From positions 1 through 12,172 of the forward strand of contig CANHRF010000019.1 in assembly GCA_947463335.1 (NCBI GenBank): a DNA stretch of 12,172 nt. Reading direction: 5' to 3'. Each line of letters begins with the position of its first letter. Positions within the stretch are counted from its first letter, which is position 1. The notes under the pieces are model-generated. The model was not told where the DNA came from, searched no databases, and saw only the letters and a list, made by a program, of their open reading frames with translations. The DNA comes from Actinomycetota bacterium (GTDB taxonomy: Bacteria; Actinomycetota; Actinomycetes; Nanopelagicales; Nanopelagicaceae). Positions 1 to 5,895 of the stretch are shown in pieces. The position numbers were made by a program, and so were the translations under genes.

Positions 1-342
1 AAGTTTGTCAACGGAAAATTTGAGCCAGTGCCTGGAACTGAAAAAGAGTTACCTGCTGACTTTGTCTTCTTGGCGATGGGTTTCACCGGTCCTGAAAAAT
101 CTCCGATTCTCGAACAACTAGAAGTTGAATTTGATGATCGTGGAAATATCAAACGCGATGAGAATTATCAGAGCAGCGTTGAAGGTATCTTTGTTGCCGG
201 TGATGCTGGACGTGGACAATCTCTTATTGTTTGGGCTATCGCCGAAGGTCGCAGCGCAGCGGCTGGTGTTGATAAATACCTCGAAGGTGAAACGCAACTT
301 CCTTCACCAATCGAACCAACTGATCGTTCTTTGATGGCTTAG
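1..342 (+). CDS. gltD: Glutamate synthase (NADPH) small subunit, C-terminal part (5' truncated by window)
   Basis: Open frame from the first base to TAG at 340-342, giving 113 residues that are the C-terminal end of GltD; the real start lies outside the window. GltD is the FAD/Fe-S subunit that passes electrons from NADPH to the GltB large subunit, which converts glutamine plus 2-oxoglutarate into two glutamates in the cytoplasm. What shows this is the C-terminal nucleotide-binding signature: [12 protein letters not shown] (residues 21-32 of the fragment) followed by [19 protein letters not shown] (62-80), where the AGD holds the flavin and the [14 protein letters not shown] block is very characteristic of GltD. 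The last 20 residues are a variable tail. gltB would be expected upstream. The 79-nt gap to pyk shows no clear terminator hairpin. The alternative of another GltD-like oxidoreductase subunit is less likely given the [10 protein letters not shown] motif. Confidence 0.9.
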   Translation, partial: KFVNGKFEPVPGTEKELPADFVFLAMGFTGPEKSPILEQLEVEFDDRGNIKRDENYQSSVEGIFVAGDAGRGQSLIVWAIAEGRSAAAGVDKYLEGETQLPSPIEPTDRSLMA

Positions 343-409
343 GACCGATAAAAGTAATTTAATCTGCAATTTTGCTCTAACTATGTACCTGGTAACGATT
401 TCAATTAGA

Positions 410-415
410 TAAGGT
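410..415 (+). promoter_or_regulatory. Possible -10 element (TAAGGT) placed for a leaderless pyk transcript
   Basis: TAAGGT fits the actinobacterial TAnnnT -10 pattern and ends exactly six bases before the pyk ATG at 422, so transcription would start at or next to the start codon. No convincing -35 hexamer is seen 16-19 bases upstream. The same bases also supply AAGG (411-414), a weak Shine-Dalgarno sequence seven bases before the ATG, so the two readings compete. Confidence 0.3.
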
Positions 416-421
416 AGCCAC

Positions 422-1861
422 ATGCGTCGCGCGAAAATAGTTTGCACAATGGGTCCAGCAGTGGATTCTCTCGAAAAAGTTCGTGAGTTAATCCAGGCCG
501 GAATGAATATGGCGCGCCTTAACCTTTCACACGGTGGCTACCCAGAACATCAAGCTCGCTTAGATCAGGTACGTCTGGCTTCTAAAGAAGCTGGTGTTCC
601 AGTTGCGATATTGGTTGACCTGCAAGGTCCCAAGATTCGTTTAGCAAGATTTAAAGCTGGTCCTCATGAACTCTCACGTGGTGACATATTCACCATCACA
701 ACAGATGAAGTAGAAGGAACAAAAGAGCGCGTTGGTACTACCTACAAAGGTTTGCCAGGGGATTGCAAATCTGGCGATCGTATTTTGATCGATGATGGAA
801 AAGTAACCGTTGAAGTCCTTGAAGTTAAGGGTAACGATGTTGTAACAAAGGTGATTGAACCTGGTGCCGTTAGCAACAATAAGGGCATCAACTTGCCAGG
901 CGTTGCTGTTTCTGTTCCTGCGCTCTCTGAGAAAGATATGGATGATCTTCGTTGGGGTCTTAAAGCAGGCGCTGACTTTATCGCTCTCTCATTTGTACGA
1001 AGTGCGGACGATATCGTTGATGTTCATCGCATAATGGATGAAGTTGGAATTCGCATCCCAGTAATCGCAAAGATTGAAAAGCCACAAGCGGTCGCAAATT
1101 TGCAGGAGATCGTTAACGCATTTGATGGCATTATGGTCGCGCGCGGTGATCTCGGAGTTGAACTTCCTATAGAAGAAGTTCCACTTGTCCAGAAGCATTG
1201 CATTCAGTTATCTCGCGAGGCAGCTAAGCCGGTGATTGTGGCGACCCAGATGCTCGATTCCATGATTACCAACTCACGCCCGACTCGAGCGGAAGCGACA
1301 GATTGTGCCAACGCGGTTCTTGATGGCGCAGATGCCTTGATGTTATCGGGCGAGACTTCAGTAGGCGCCTTCGCCATTGAATCAGTTCAAACGATGGCTC
1401 GCATTATTACCCATACAGAACAAGGCGGAATGGATTTAATCCGTCCAATGAAGTCGACGCCTAAAACTAAAGGTGGCGCAATTACAAAAGCGGCAGCAGA
1501 AGTTGGTGCGATTGTTGGGGCAAAATACTTAGTTACCTTTACACAATCTGGTGATTCAGCGCGACGTACTGCGCGCCTTCGTTCGCCAATTCCGATCCTG
1601 GCATTTACGCCCGAAATTGGAACATATAACCGAATGGCCCTCGATTGGGGCGTTGAACCAGAGTTAACTCCAATGGTGAAGCACACCGATGAAATGGTGA
1701 AGCAAGTAGATAATTTCTTGATTGACTCCAAGCGCTGTACAGAAGGCGAGTTGGTTGTCATTGTCGCAGGCTCACCTCCAGGAATTCCAGGCTCAACCAA
1801 TGCAATGCGCGTTCACCGCGTGGGTGATGCAGTGGGTGGCGCTGCTCCTGCTTACCGTTAA
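422..1861 (+). CDS. pyk: Pyruvate kinase
   Basis: Pyruvate kinase of 479 residues, full length for the bacterial enzyme. It converts phosphoenolpyruvate and ADP into pyruvate and ATP, the last step of glycolysis, in the cytoplasm. The start is fixed by the family N-terminus RRAKIVCTMGPA immediately after the ATG. The TIM-barrel active site is complete: ARLNLSHG (31-38), VDLQGPKIR (65-73), the small B domain (about 75-160), the catalytic Lys217 with metal ligand Glu219 in PVIAKIEKP, the second metal ligand Asp243 in VARGDLG, and Thr275 in VIVATQML. The C-terminal regulatory domain spans roughly 350-479. Lys71 occupies the position where rabbit muscle enzyme has Glu117; in that family Lys marks enzymes that do not need potassium, so K+-independence is inferred. 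The tRNA gene begins 15 nt after the stop, with no room for a separate promoter, suggesting co-transcription. Confidence 0.97.
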   Translation: MRRAKIVCTMGPAVDSLEKVRELIQAGMNMARLNLSHGGYPEHQARLDQVRLASKEAGVPVAILVDLQGPKIRLARFKAGPHELSRGDIFTITTDEVEGTKERVGTTYKGLPGDCKSGDRILIDDGKVTVEVLEVKGNDVVTKVIEPGAVSNNKGINLPGVAVSVPALSEKDMDDLRWGLKAGADFIALSFVRSADDIVDVHRIMDEVGIRIPVIAKIEKPQAVANLQEIVNAFDGIMVARGDLGVELPIEEVPLVQKHCIQLSREAAKPVIVATQMLDSMITNSRPTRAEATDCANAVLDGADALMLSGETSVGAFAIESVQTMARIITHTEQGGMDLIRPMKSTPKTKGGAITKAAAEVGAIVGAKYLVTFTQSGDSARRTARLRSPIPILAFTPEIGTYNRMALDWGVEPELTPMVKHTDEMVKQVDNFLIDSKRCTEGELVVIVAGSPPGIPGSTNAMRVHRVGDAVGGAAPAYR

Positions 1862-1876
1862 GATTTACCGCTGAAG

Positions 1877-1949
1877 GCCTCGGTACTCCAACGGTAGAGA
1901 GGGCAGTCTCAAACACTGCATAGTGTCGGTTCGAATCCGACTCGAGGCA
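1877..1949 (+). tRNA. tRNA with anticodon CAA (Leu-type), short variable loop
   Basis: A 73-nt cloverleaf can be drawn by hand. The acceptor stem GCCTCGG (1877-1883) pairs with TCGAGGC (1942-1948), with one G-U pair at the base, and the discriminator is A (1949). The D-arm has a 3-bp stem CTC/GAG and a GG in the loop. The anticodon stem GCAGT (1903-1907) pairs with ACTGC (1915-1919) around the loop CTCAAAC (1908-1914), placing U33 before anticodon CAA, followed by A37. The variable loop is ATAGT (five bases). The T-stem GTCGG/CCGAC is perfect around a canonical TTCGAAT loop. CCA is not encoded. CAA reads UUG (leucine), and A73 suits leucyl-tRNA synthetase, but bacterial tRNA-Leu normally carries a long variable arm, which this lacks. 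The D-arm is the least regular part. It lies between pyk and pdtaR and is probably cut out of their shared transcript. Charging identity is unproven. Confidence 0.8.
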
Positions 1950-1950
1950 C

Positions 1951-2553
1951 ATGAACTCAACCAGTAACGCGACGCCATCTCGGATCAGAATTCTCGTTGC
2001 TGAAGATGAAGCGCTAATCCGTATGGATTTAGTTGAAATGTTGGGCGAAGCCGGTTACGAAGTTGTCGCGCAAGCAGCCGATGGCGCGGAAGCGATTGAG
2101 TTAGCCCAACTACATAAACCAGATCTCGCAATTCTTGATGTGAAGATGCCAGTTCTTGATGGCATATCTGCCGCAGAAAAAATTATCGCAATCGCACCAG
2201 TTTTAATGTTGACGGCATTTTCCCAACGCGAACTAGTCGAACGTGCTCGCGATGCTGGTGTAATGGCATATGTCGTAAAACCATTCTCCATTGGCGATTT
2301 AGTCCCAGCGATTGAAATCGCAATCAGCAGACATTTACAGATGCGAACTCTTGCCGATGAAGTTGCTGATCTTCACGAACGGTTAGAGAGTCGCAAGTTG
2401 ATTGATCGCGCTAAAGGCATTTTGATGCAAGCCCTAAATCTCTCCGAACCTGAGGCATTTTCTTGGATTCAAAGGGCCGCTATGGATCGCCGTATGACCA
2501 TGAAAGAGGTCGCCCAGGCGGTTATCTCCCCAGATGCGGTACCTGGCCAATAA
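1951..2553 (+). CDS. pdtaR: PdtaR-type response regulator: receiver domain plus ANTAR RNA-binding domain
   Basis: Cytoplasmic two-component regulator of 200 residues, close in length and sequence to Mycobacterium tuberculosis PdtaR. Receiver domain (about 12-125): acidic pair Glu18/Asp19, phospho-acceptor Asp63 in AILDVKMP, Thr88 in LMLTAFS, and Lys110-Pro111. A helical linker (130-150) leads to the ANTAR domain (about 148-192, RKLIDRAKGILMQ to MTMKEVAQAV). ANTAR proteins bind paired stem-loops in nascent RNA and act as antiterminators or translation regulators; in mycobacteria PdtaS is the kinase partner, and no kinase lies in this window. The ATG at 1951 is forced: upstream in frame are only nine non-start codons before TAG at 1921. 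The only SD-like bases, GAGG (1944-1947), are inside the tRNA acceptor stem and three bases from the ATG. The message is therefore probably read leaderless after tRNA processing. Confidence 0.93.
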   Translation: MNSTSNATPSRIRILVAEDEALIRMDLVEMLGEAGYEVVAQAADGAEAIELAQLHKPDLAILDVKMPVLDGISAAEKIIAIAPVLMLTAFSQRELVERARDAGVMAYVVKPFSIGDLVPAIEIAISRHLQMRTLADEVADLHERLESRKLIDRAKGILMQALNLSEPEAFSWIQRAAMDRRMTMKEVAQAVISPDAVPGQ

Positions 2554-2566
2554 CCCTTTATTGGCC
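2545..2566 (+). terminator. Hairpin overlapping the pdtaR stop codon, possible terminator
   Basis: GGCCAATAA (2545-2553) and TTATTGGCC (2558-2566) form a perfect 9-bp stem with a 4-base loop. The left arm includes the last codons and the TAA of pdtaR. No T-run follows (next bases are TCGGCC), so it is not a textbook intrinsic terminator. Actinobacterial terminators often lack the tail, and the hairpin could instead protect the mRNA 3' end. Confidence 0.5.
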
Positions 2567-2609
2567 TCGGCCGTAACCAAACCTTTATAAACCCACGCTC
2601 ACTTTGCGT

Positions 2610-2639
2610 TTGATGGATCACACTCCCAGCCTTTAGACT
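2610..2639 (+). promoter_or_regulatory. Candidate livJ promoter (-35 TTGATG, -10 TAGACT)
   Basis: TTGATG (2610-2615) and TAGACT (2634-2639) are separated by 18 bases, a good sigma70-family layout. Transcription would start near 2646, giving an mRNA leader of about 36 nt before the livJ ATG. It is the best hexamer pair in the 128-nt gap between pdtaR and livJ and fits a gene whose codon usage suggests strong expression. Confidence 0.5.
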
Positions 2640-2650
2640 CTCACCCTCCC

Positions 2651-2662
2651 TGTCCCGGGACA
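2651..2662. promoter_or_regulatory. 12-bp perfect palindrome in the livJ leader, possible operator
   Basis: TGTCCCGGGACA reads the same on both strands. It lies about 12 bases after the -10 candidate, so it straddles the early transcribed region, where a repressor dimer could block transcription. The slightly wider CCTGT (2649-2653) and ACAGG (2666-2670) can also pair in RNA, just ahead of the ribosome-binding AGGAAAGG (2668-2675). Which protein, if any, binds is unknown. Confidence 0.4.
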
Positions 2663-2681
2663 CAAACAGGAAAGGCAACAA

Positions 2682-3797
2682 ATGAAGAAGATTCTTTCTC
2701 TTCTCTCAGCAACAGCTCTTGTTGTTGGAGTTACAGTCGCTGTAGCACCATCAGCATTCGCAGCTTGCGGCGGAGATATCAAGATTTACTTCCAAGGCGC
2801 TAAGACTGGTCCATACGCTGAGACCGGTATTAACGAAGCCAACGGCGTAAAGCTTGCAATTGAAAAGTACAACGCTAAGAACTCAAAGGTAAAGGTCGCA
2901 TACGATGAGATCGATACTGAAGCTTCAGGTGCAAAGTCACCTGCTCTAGCGAAGAAAGTTGTAGATGATGAGTGTGCTGTCGGCGTAGTCGGCGGAATGT
3001 ACTCAGGCGAGACAATCAACGCTGTACCTGTCTATGAGACCGGTGGAGTTCCAGTTATCTCACCATCAGCTACAAACCCAGCTCTTACAAACAAGTCTCC
3101 AATCTTCCACCGCGTCGTTGCTAACGACCTTGTACAAGGTCCAGCACTTGCAAATATCGCTAAGTCATTGAAGTCAAAGCTATTCGTTGTTGACGATGCA
3201 ACTTCATACGGCAAGGGTCTTGCAACAATCGTTAAGAAGAATGCTCCATCGATCATCGTTGGATCAGATGCAGTTACAGAAGGAACAACAAACTTCTCAT
3301 CAGTCGTCACCAAGGTGAAGAACTCAAAGGCAACTGCAGTCTTCTACGGTGGTTACTACCCAGAAGCAGCAATCTTCGTTAAGGCACTTCGCGACAACCC
3401 TGCAACAAAGAACGTAAAGTTCATTGCAGGCGACGGAGTTCTTGATGGCGAGTTCATCAAGTTGGCTAAGAAGAACGCTGAAGGTGCATACCTCACAGCT
3501 CCTGGTCTTGATATGAAGACTGCTTCTCCAGCTCTCTACAAGGAGTACAAGACAAAGTTCGACCGTGAACCAGGTCTTTACACACTTGAGGCATTCAATG
3601 CTGCTTACTTCTTCCTAGAAGGAATCCGTAAGGGCAATGTCACACGCGCATCTTTGAACAAGTTCATCGATGAGAGCGTTGTGAAGGGTGTAGGAATGAC
3701 AATGTCATTCGCGGCAACTGGTGATTCAGATAAGATCATCATGAACCAGTACACAATCAAGAATGGCAAGATGGTCTTCGTAAAGAAGCTCTCATAG
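2682..3797 (+). CDS. livJ: Branched-chain amino acid / amide ABC transporter, substrate-binding protein
   Basis: Extracytoplasmic ligand-binding protein of 371 residues, HAAT family (Peripla_BP_6 fold), which captures substrate and delivers it to LivHM. An export signal is clear: MKK, a hydrophobic core (about 4-22), then PSAFA with likely cleavage after Ala27. Cys29 lies one residue later; FAAC is a poor lipobox, so lipid anchoring is possible but not favoured. Cys29 and Cys98 are the only cysteines noticed in the first half. VISPSATNPALT (125-136) matches the segment of LivJ-type proteins that contacts the ligand's amino and carboxylate groups. The start has a strong ribosome site, AGGAAAGG, six bases upstream. 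Codons are sharply biased (Lys nearly always AAG, Asn AAC, Phe TTC, Pro CCA), much more than in livH or polA, as in highly expressed genes. The substrate may be leucine-type amino acids, amides or related compounds; sequence alone does not decide. Confidence 0.9.
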   Translation: MKKILSLLSATALVVGVTVAVAPSAFAACGGDIKIYFQGAKTGPYAETGINEANGVKLAIEKYNAKNSKVKVAYDEIDTEASGAKSPALAKKVVDDECAVGVVGGMYSGETINAVPVYETGGVPVISPSATNPALTNKSPIFHRVVANDLVQGPALANIAKSLKSKLFVVDDATSYGKGLATIVKKNAPSIIVGSDAVTEGTTNFSSVVTKVKNSKATAVFYGGYYPEAAIFVKALRDNPATKNVKFIAGDGVLDGEFIKLAKKNAEGAYLTAPGLDMKTASPALYKEYKTKFDREPGLYTLEAFNAAYFFLEGIRKGNVTRASLNKFIDESVVKGVGMTMSFAATGDSDKIIMNQYTIKNGKMVFVKKLS

Positions 3798-3816
3798 TTG
3801 CAGATAGTTGATTAGT

Positions 3817-3850
3817 AAGCGAGGTAGGGGCTTAAACCCCTACCTCGCTT
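3817..3850 (+). terminator. Strong livJ-livH intercistronic hairpin (partial terminator or mRNA stabiliser)
   Basis: AAGCGAGGTAGGGG (3817-3830) pairs perfectly with CCCCTACCTCGCTT (3837-3850): 14 bp around a 6-base loop, CTTAAA. It begins 19 bases after the livJ stop. The following bases CTCTAAG give no real U-run, so full termination is unlikely. In binding-protein-dependent transport operons such a hairpin typically lowers read-through into the permease genes or stabilises the binding-protein message. The remaining gap, 3851-3913, holds a short A-rich repeat (GCAAAAGCAAAAG) and the livH ribosome site, with no convincing promoter. Confidence 0.75.
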
Positions 3851-3913
3851 CTCTAAGTAAGAGCAAAAGCAAAAGTTTTATCTCTGTACAACTGACTTCA
3901 CATTGGAGAAGCC

Positions 3914-4864
3914 GTGGATTTTTCAATACTCTTTTCTGACTTTGCAGCCCTAACCCTTGATGGGCTCGTTGTTGGAGCCATCTATGCCCTAGTCGCATTG
4001 GGTTACACACTGGTTTATGGAGTCCTGCGTCTTATCAATTTTGCACATTCTGAAATATTTATGCTTGGCACAATGTCTGCGGTAGCAGTAACTACCCTTC
4101 TTGGCTTCACCGGATTTGAGGATCCCCTTCCTACCTTCCGATTCTTTGCAATTTTTCTACTCATCGCATTTACCGCTTCAATAATCAGCGGAGTCGCCGC
4201 AGTTCTTCTTGAGATTGTCGCCTATCGCAGATTACGTAATCGTGGCGCGAGTCGTTTAAGTTCGCTCATCTCGGCAATCGGAGCATCATTCTTCCTAACT
4301 GAAGTGGTCCGAATTGCGACCGATTCAAAGAATTTAGATTTCCCTCGCTTGCTCGACAAGAACACTGTCTTCCAAGTAAGTACCGCTTATTTCACCGCCG
4401 ATAAGTTGCTGGTTCTTGGGGGAGCGGTAGTTATCTTCTTTACTCTCAATCGGATAATCAATCACACCAAGCTGGGGCTCGGCATTCGAGCAGTGTCTCA
4501 GGATGAACGCACATCGGTTTTGATGGGCGTAAATGTCAATCAAGTAATCACTTTTACATTTTTGATCGGTGGAGTTTTAGCGGGGCTCGGTTCCGCTTTC
4601 TATATGGTCTTTTATGAAACTACAAAGTCCAATGTTGGATTCTTGGTAGGAATTTCGGCCTTTACCGCCGCAGTGCTAGGCGGTATCGGAAATATTAAGG
4701 GCGCACTTCTTGGCTCCTTTGTGCTGGGCCTTTTCCAGCAGTACACAGCGGCGGTCCTTGGATACAACTGGCGTGACGTTGTCACCTTCGTCGTTCTTGT
4801 CCTAGTTCTTTTGGTTAAGCCAACTGGTTTACTCGGCGAAACACTCCAGAAAGCGAGAGTCTAA
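3914..4864 (+). CDS. livH: Branched-chain amino acid ABC transporter permease LivH
   Basis: Integral membrane permease of 316 residues, one half of the LivH/LivM channel through which substrate from LivJ crosses the membrane. The N-terminal block GAIYALVALGYTLVYGVLRL followed by NFAHSEIFMLG (about 41-51) is the LivH hallmark. The cytoplasmic loop GIRAVSQDERTSVLMGVNV is the ATPase-coupling segment. About eight hydrophobic segments can be counted. Length is slightly above the roughly 300 residues usual for LivH. The start is GTG at 3914, chosen because GGAGA (3905-3909) lies four bases upstream and the family N-terminus follows directly. It is separated from livJ by the hairpin and followed two bases after its stop by livM, so it leads a four-gene translationally coupled block. 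Codon use is mixed, unlike livJ. Confidence 0.93.
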   Translation: MDFSILFSDFAALTLDGLVVGAIYALVALGYTLVYGVLRLINFAHSEIFMLGTMSAVAVTTLLGFTGFEDPLPTFRFFAIFLLIAFTASIISGVAAVLLEIVAYRRLRNRGASRLSSLISAIGASFFLTEVVRIATDSKNLDFPRLLDKNTVFQVSTAYFTADKLLVLGGAVVIFFTLNRIINHTKLGLGIRAVSQDERTSVLMGVNVNQVITFTFLIGGVLAGLGSAFYMVFYETTKSNVGFLVGISAFTAAVLGGIGNIKGALLGSFVLGLFQQYTAAVLGYNWRDVVTFVVLVLVLLVKPTGLLGETLQKARV

Positions 4865-4866
4865 AA

Positions 4867-5895
4867 ATGGCCGATCTTTCTCGTTTCAACTTACGTGACA
4901 TTTTCGGTAACTGGTGGGAGAAGGCTTCCCCAGCGAAGCGCGGAGTTGTACGCGTTCTTGTAATTGCCATTTTCTATGCGCTCCCACTGCTCAATAACCC
5001 GATAATTGATACACCTGAAACCTCTTTTCAGTCAGTACTTTTCTATCCGCTAATTATGTTTAGTTTGATGGCGGTCGGATTAAATGTTGTTGTGGGCAAG
5101 AGCGGCATACTCGATCTTGGTTATGTTGCCTTCTTCGCAATTGGCGCCTACACACATGCGCTGATTGGCATTAAGACTGACCTCAATTTCTACGAGACTC
5201 TCCCTATTGCAATGTTAATGGCGATGTTAGCCGGGTTAATTCTTGGTCTTCCGGCGCTTCGTCTGCGCGGGGATTATCTTGCGATCATTACATTAGGCTT
5301 TGGTGAAATTGTTCGAATTATTGCGGTCAACACAGAGGCTATTGGCGGGGCCGCTGGACTCACCGATATTCCTGCTCCACCAAGTATCTTGGGGCTAGAG
5401 TTTGGTTCGGGAGATCCGCGTCCGTATTACTGGTTGACGTTAACGATCACAATTTTAATCATTTGGGGAATCTTACGACTTTCCCATCGCAAGCCTGGAC
5501 GAGCATGGGAAGCGATTCGCCAAGATGAAGATGTCGCCGAGTTCATGGGAGTTGCAACTCTAAAATATAAGCTCTGGGCATTCATCATTGGTGGCGCCGT
5601 AGGTGGCGCAGCAGGTGCTGTTTATGCCTCCCAAATTCTTTCGATCCAGCCAGAAATGTTTAACTTAAATCTATCGATCATGATTCTGGCTTGCGTTGTA
5701 TTTGGTGGAATGGGAAATATCTGGGGCGTGATTGTCGGAGCGGTGCTCCTTGGTTACTTGCCGGAGAAGCTTCGTTTCCTCAGCGACTATCGCATCGTTT
5801 TCTTCGGATTGTTGATGGTTGTAATGATGAATATTCGGCCAAATGGTTTGCTACCTAGAAAGAAACGTGAAGTAGTTGGGGAGAAGAAGAAATGA
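4867..5895 (+). CDS. livM: Branched-chain amino acid ABC transporter permease LivM
   Basis: Second membrane permease, 342 residues, partner of LivH. A charged cytoplasmic N-terminus (about 30 residues, rich in Arg/Lys) precedes the first membrane helix. LivM hallmarks follow: GLNVVVGKSGILDLGYVAFF with the Gly-Leu-Asp-Leu-Gly core, then ALRLRGDYLAIITLGFGEIV. The coupling loop AIRQDEDVAEFMGV (about 217-230) touches the ATPases. The C-terminus ends in a basic tail, RPNGLLPRKKREVVGEKKK. The ATG lies two bases after the livH stop, and the last four bases overlap the livG start (ATGA), so translation is coupled on both sides. No strong Shine-Dalgarno precedes it, consistent with re-initiation from livH. 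The permease identity is clear; substrate range is not. Confidence 0.93.
   Translation: MADLSRFNLRDIFGNWWEKASPAKRGVVRVLVIAIFYALPLLNNPIIDTPETSFQSVLFYPLIMFSLMAVGLNVVVGKSGILDLGYVAFFAIGAYTHALIGIKTDLNFYETLPIAMLMAMLAGLILGLPALRLRGDYLAIITLGFGEIVRIIAVNTEAIGGAAGLTDIPAPPSILGLEFGSGDPRPYYWLTLTITILIIWGILRLSHRKPGRAWEAIRQDEDVAEFMGVATLKYKLWAFIIGGAVGGAAGAVYASQILSIQPEMFNLNLSIMILACVVFGGMGNIWGVIVGAVLLGYLPEKLRFLSDYRIVFFGLLMVVMMNIRPNGLLPRKKREVVGEKKK

Noticed and set aside
1387..1800. Long minus-strand open frame (137 codons) opposite pyk
   Set aside because: It lies wholly antisense to a clear pyruvate kinase, has no family resemblance and no start signals; it is a shadow of the coding frame.
2567..2681. Looked for the paired hexaloop hairpins bound by ANTAR proteins in the livJ leader, which would link PdtaR to the liv operon
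   Set aside because: Only the CCTGT/ACAGG pairing and the 12-bp palindrome were seen; no tandem stem-loops with the A-x-x-G hexaloop pattern.
2750..2775. LivJ as a lipoprotein (FAAC before Cys29)
   Set aside because: Phe at the lipobox -3 position is poor and an AFA|A type I cleavage site fits just before; left as a minor possibility.
3851..3913. Separate livH promoter, around TTTTATCTC and TGTACAACT
   Set aside because: Neither gives a correctly spaced -35/-10 pair; not strong enough to list.
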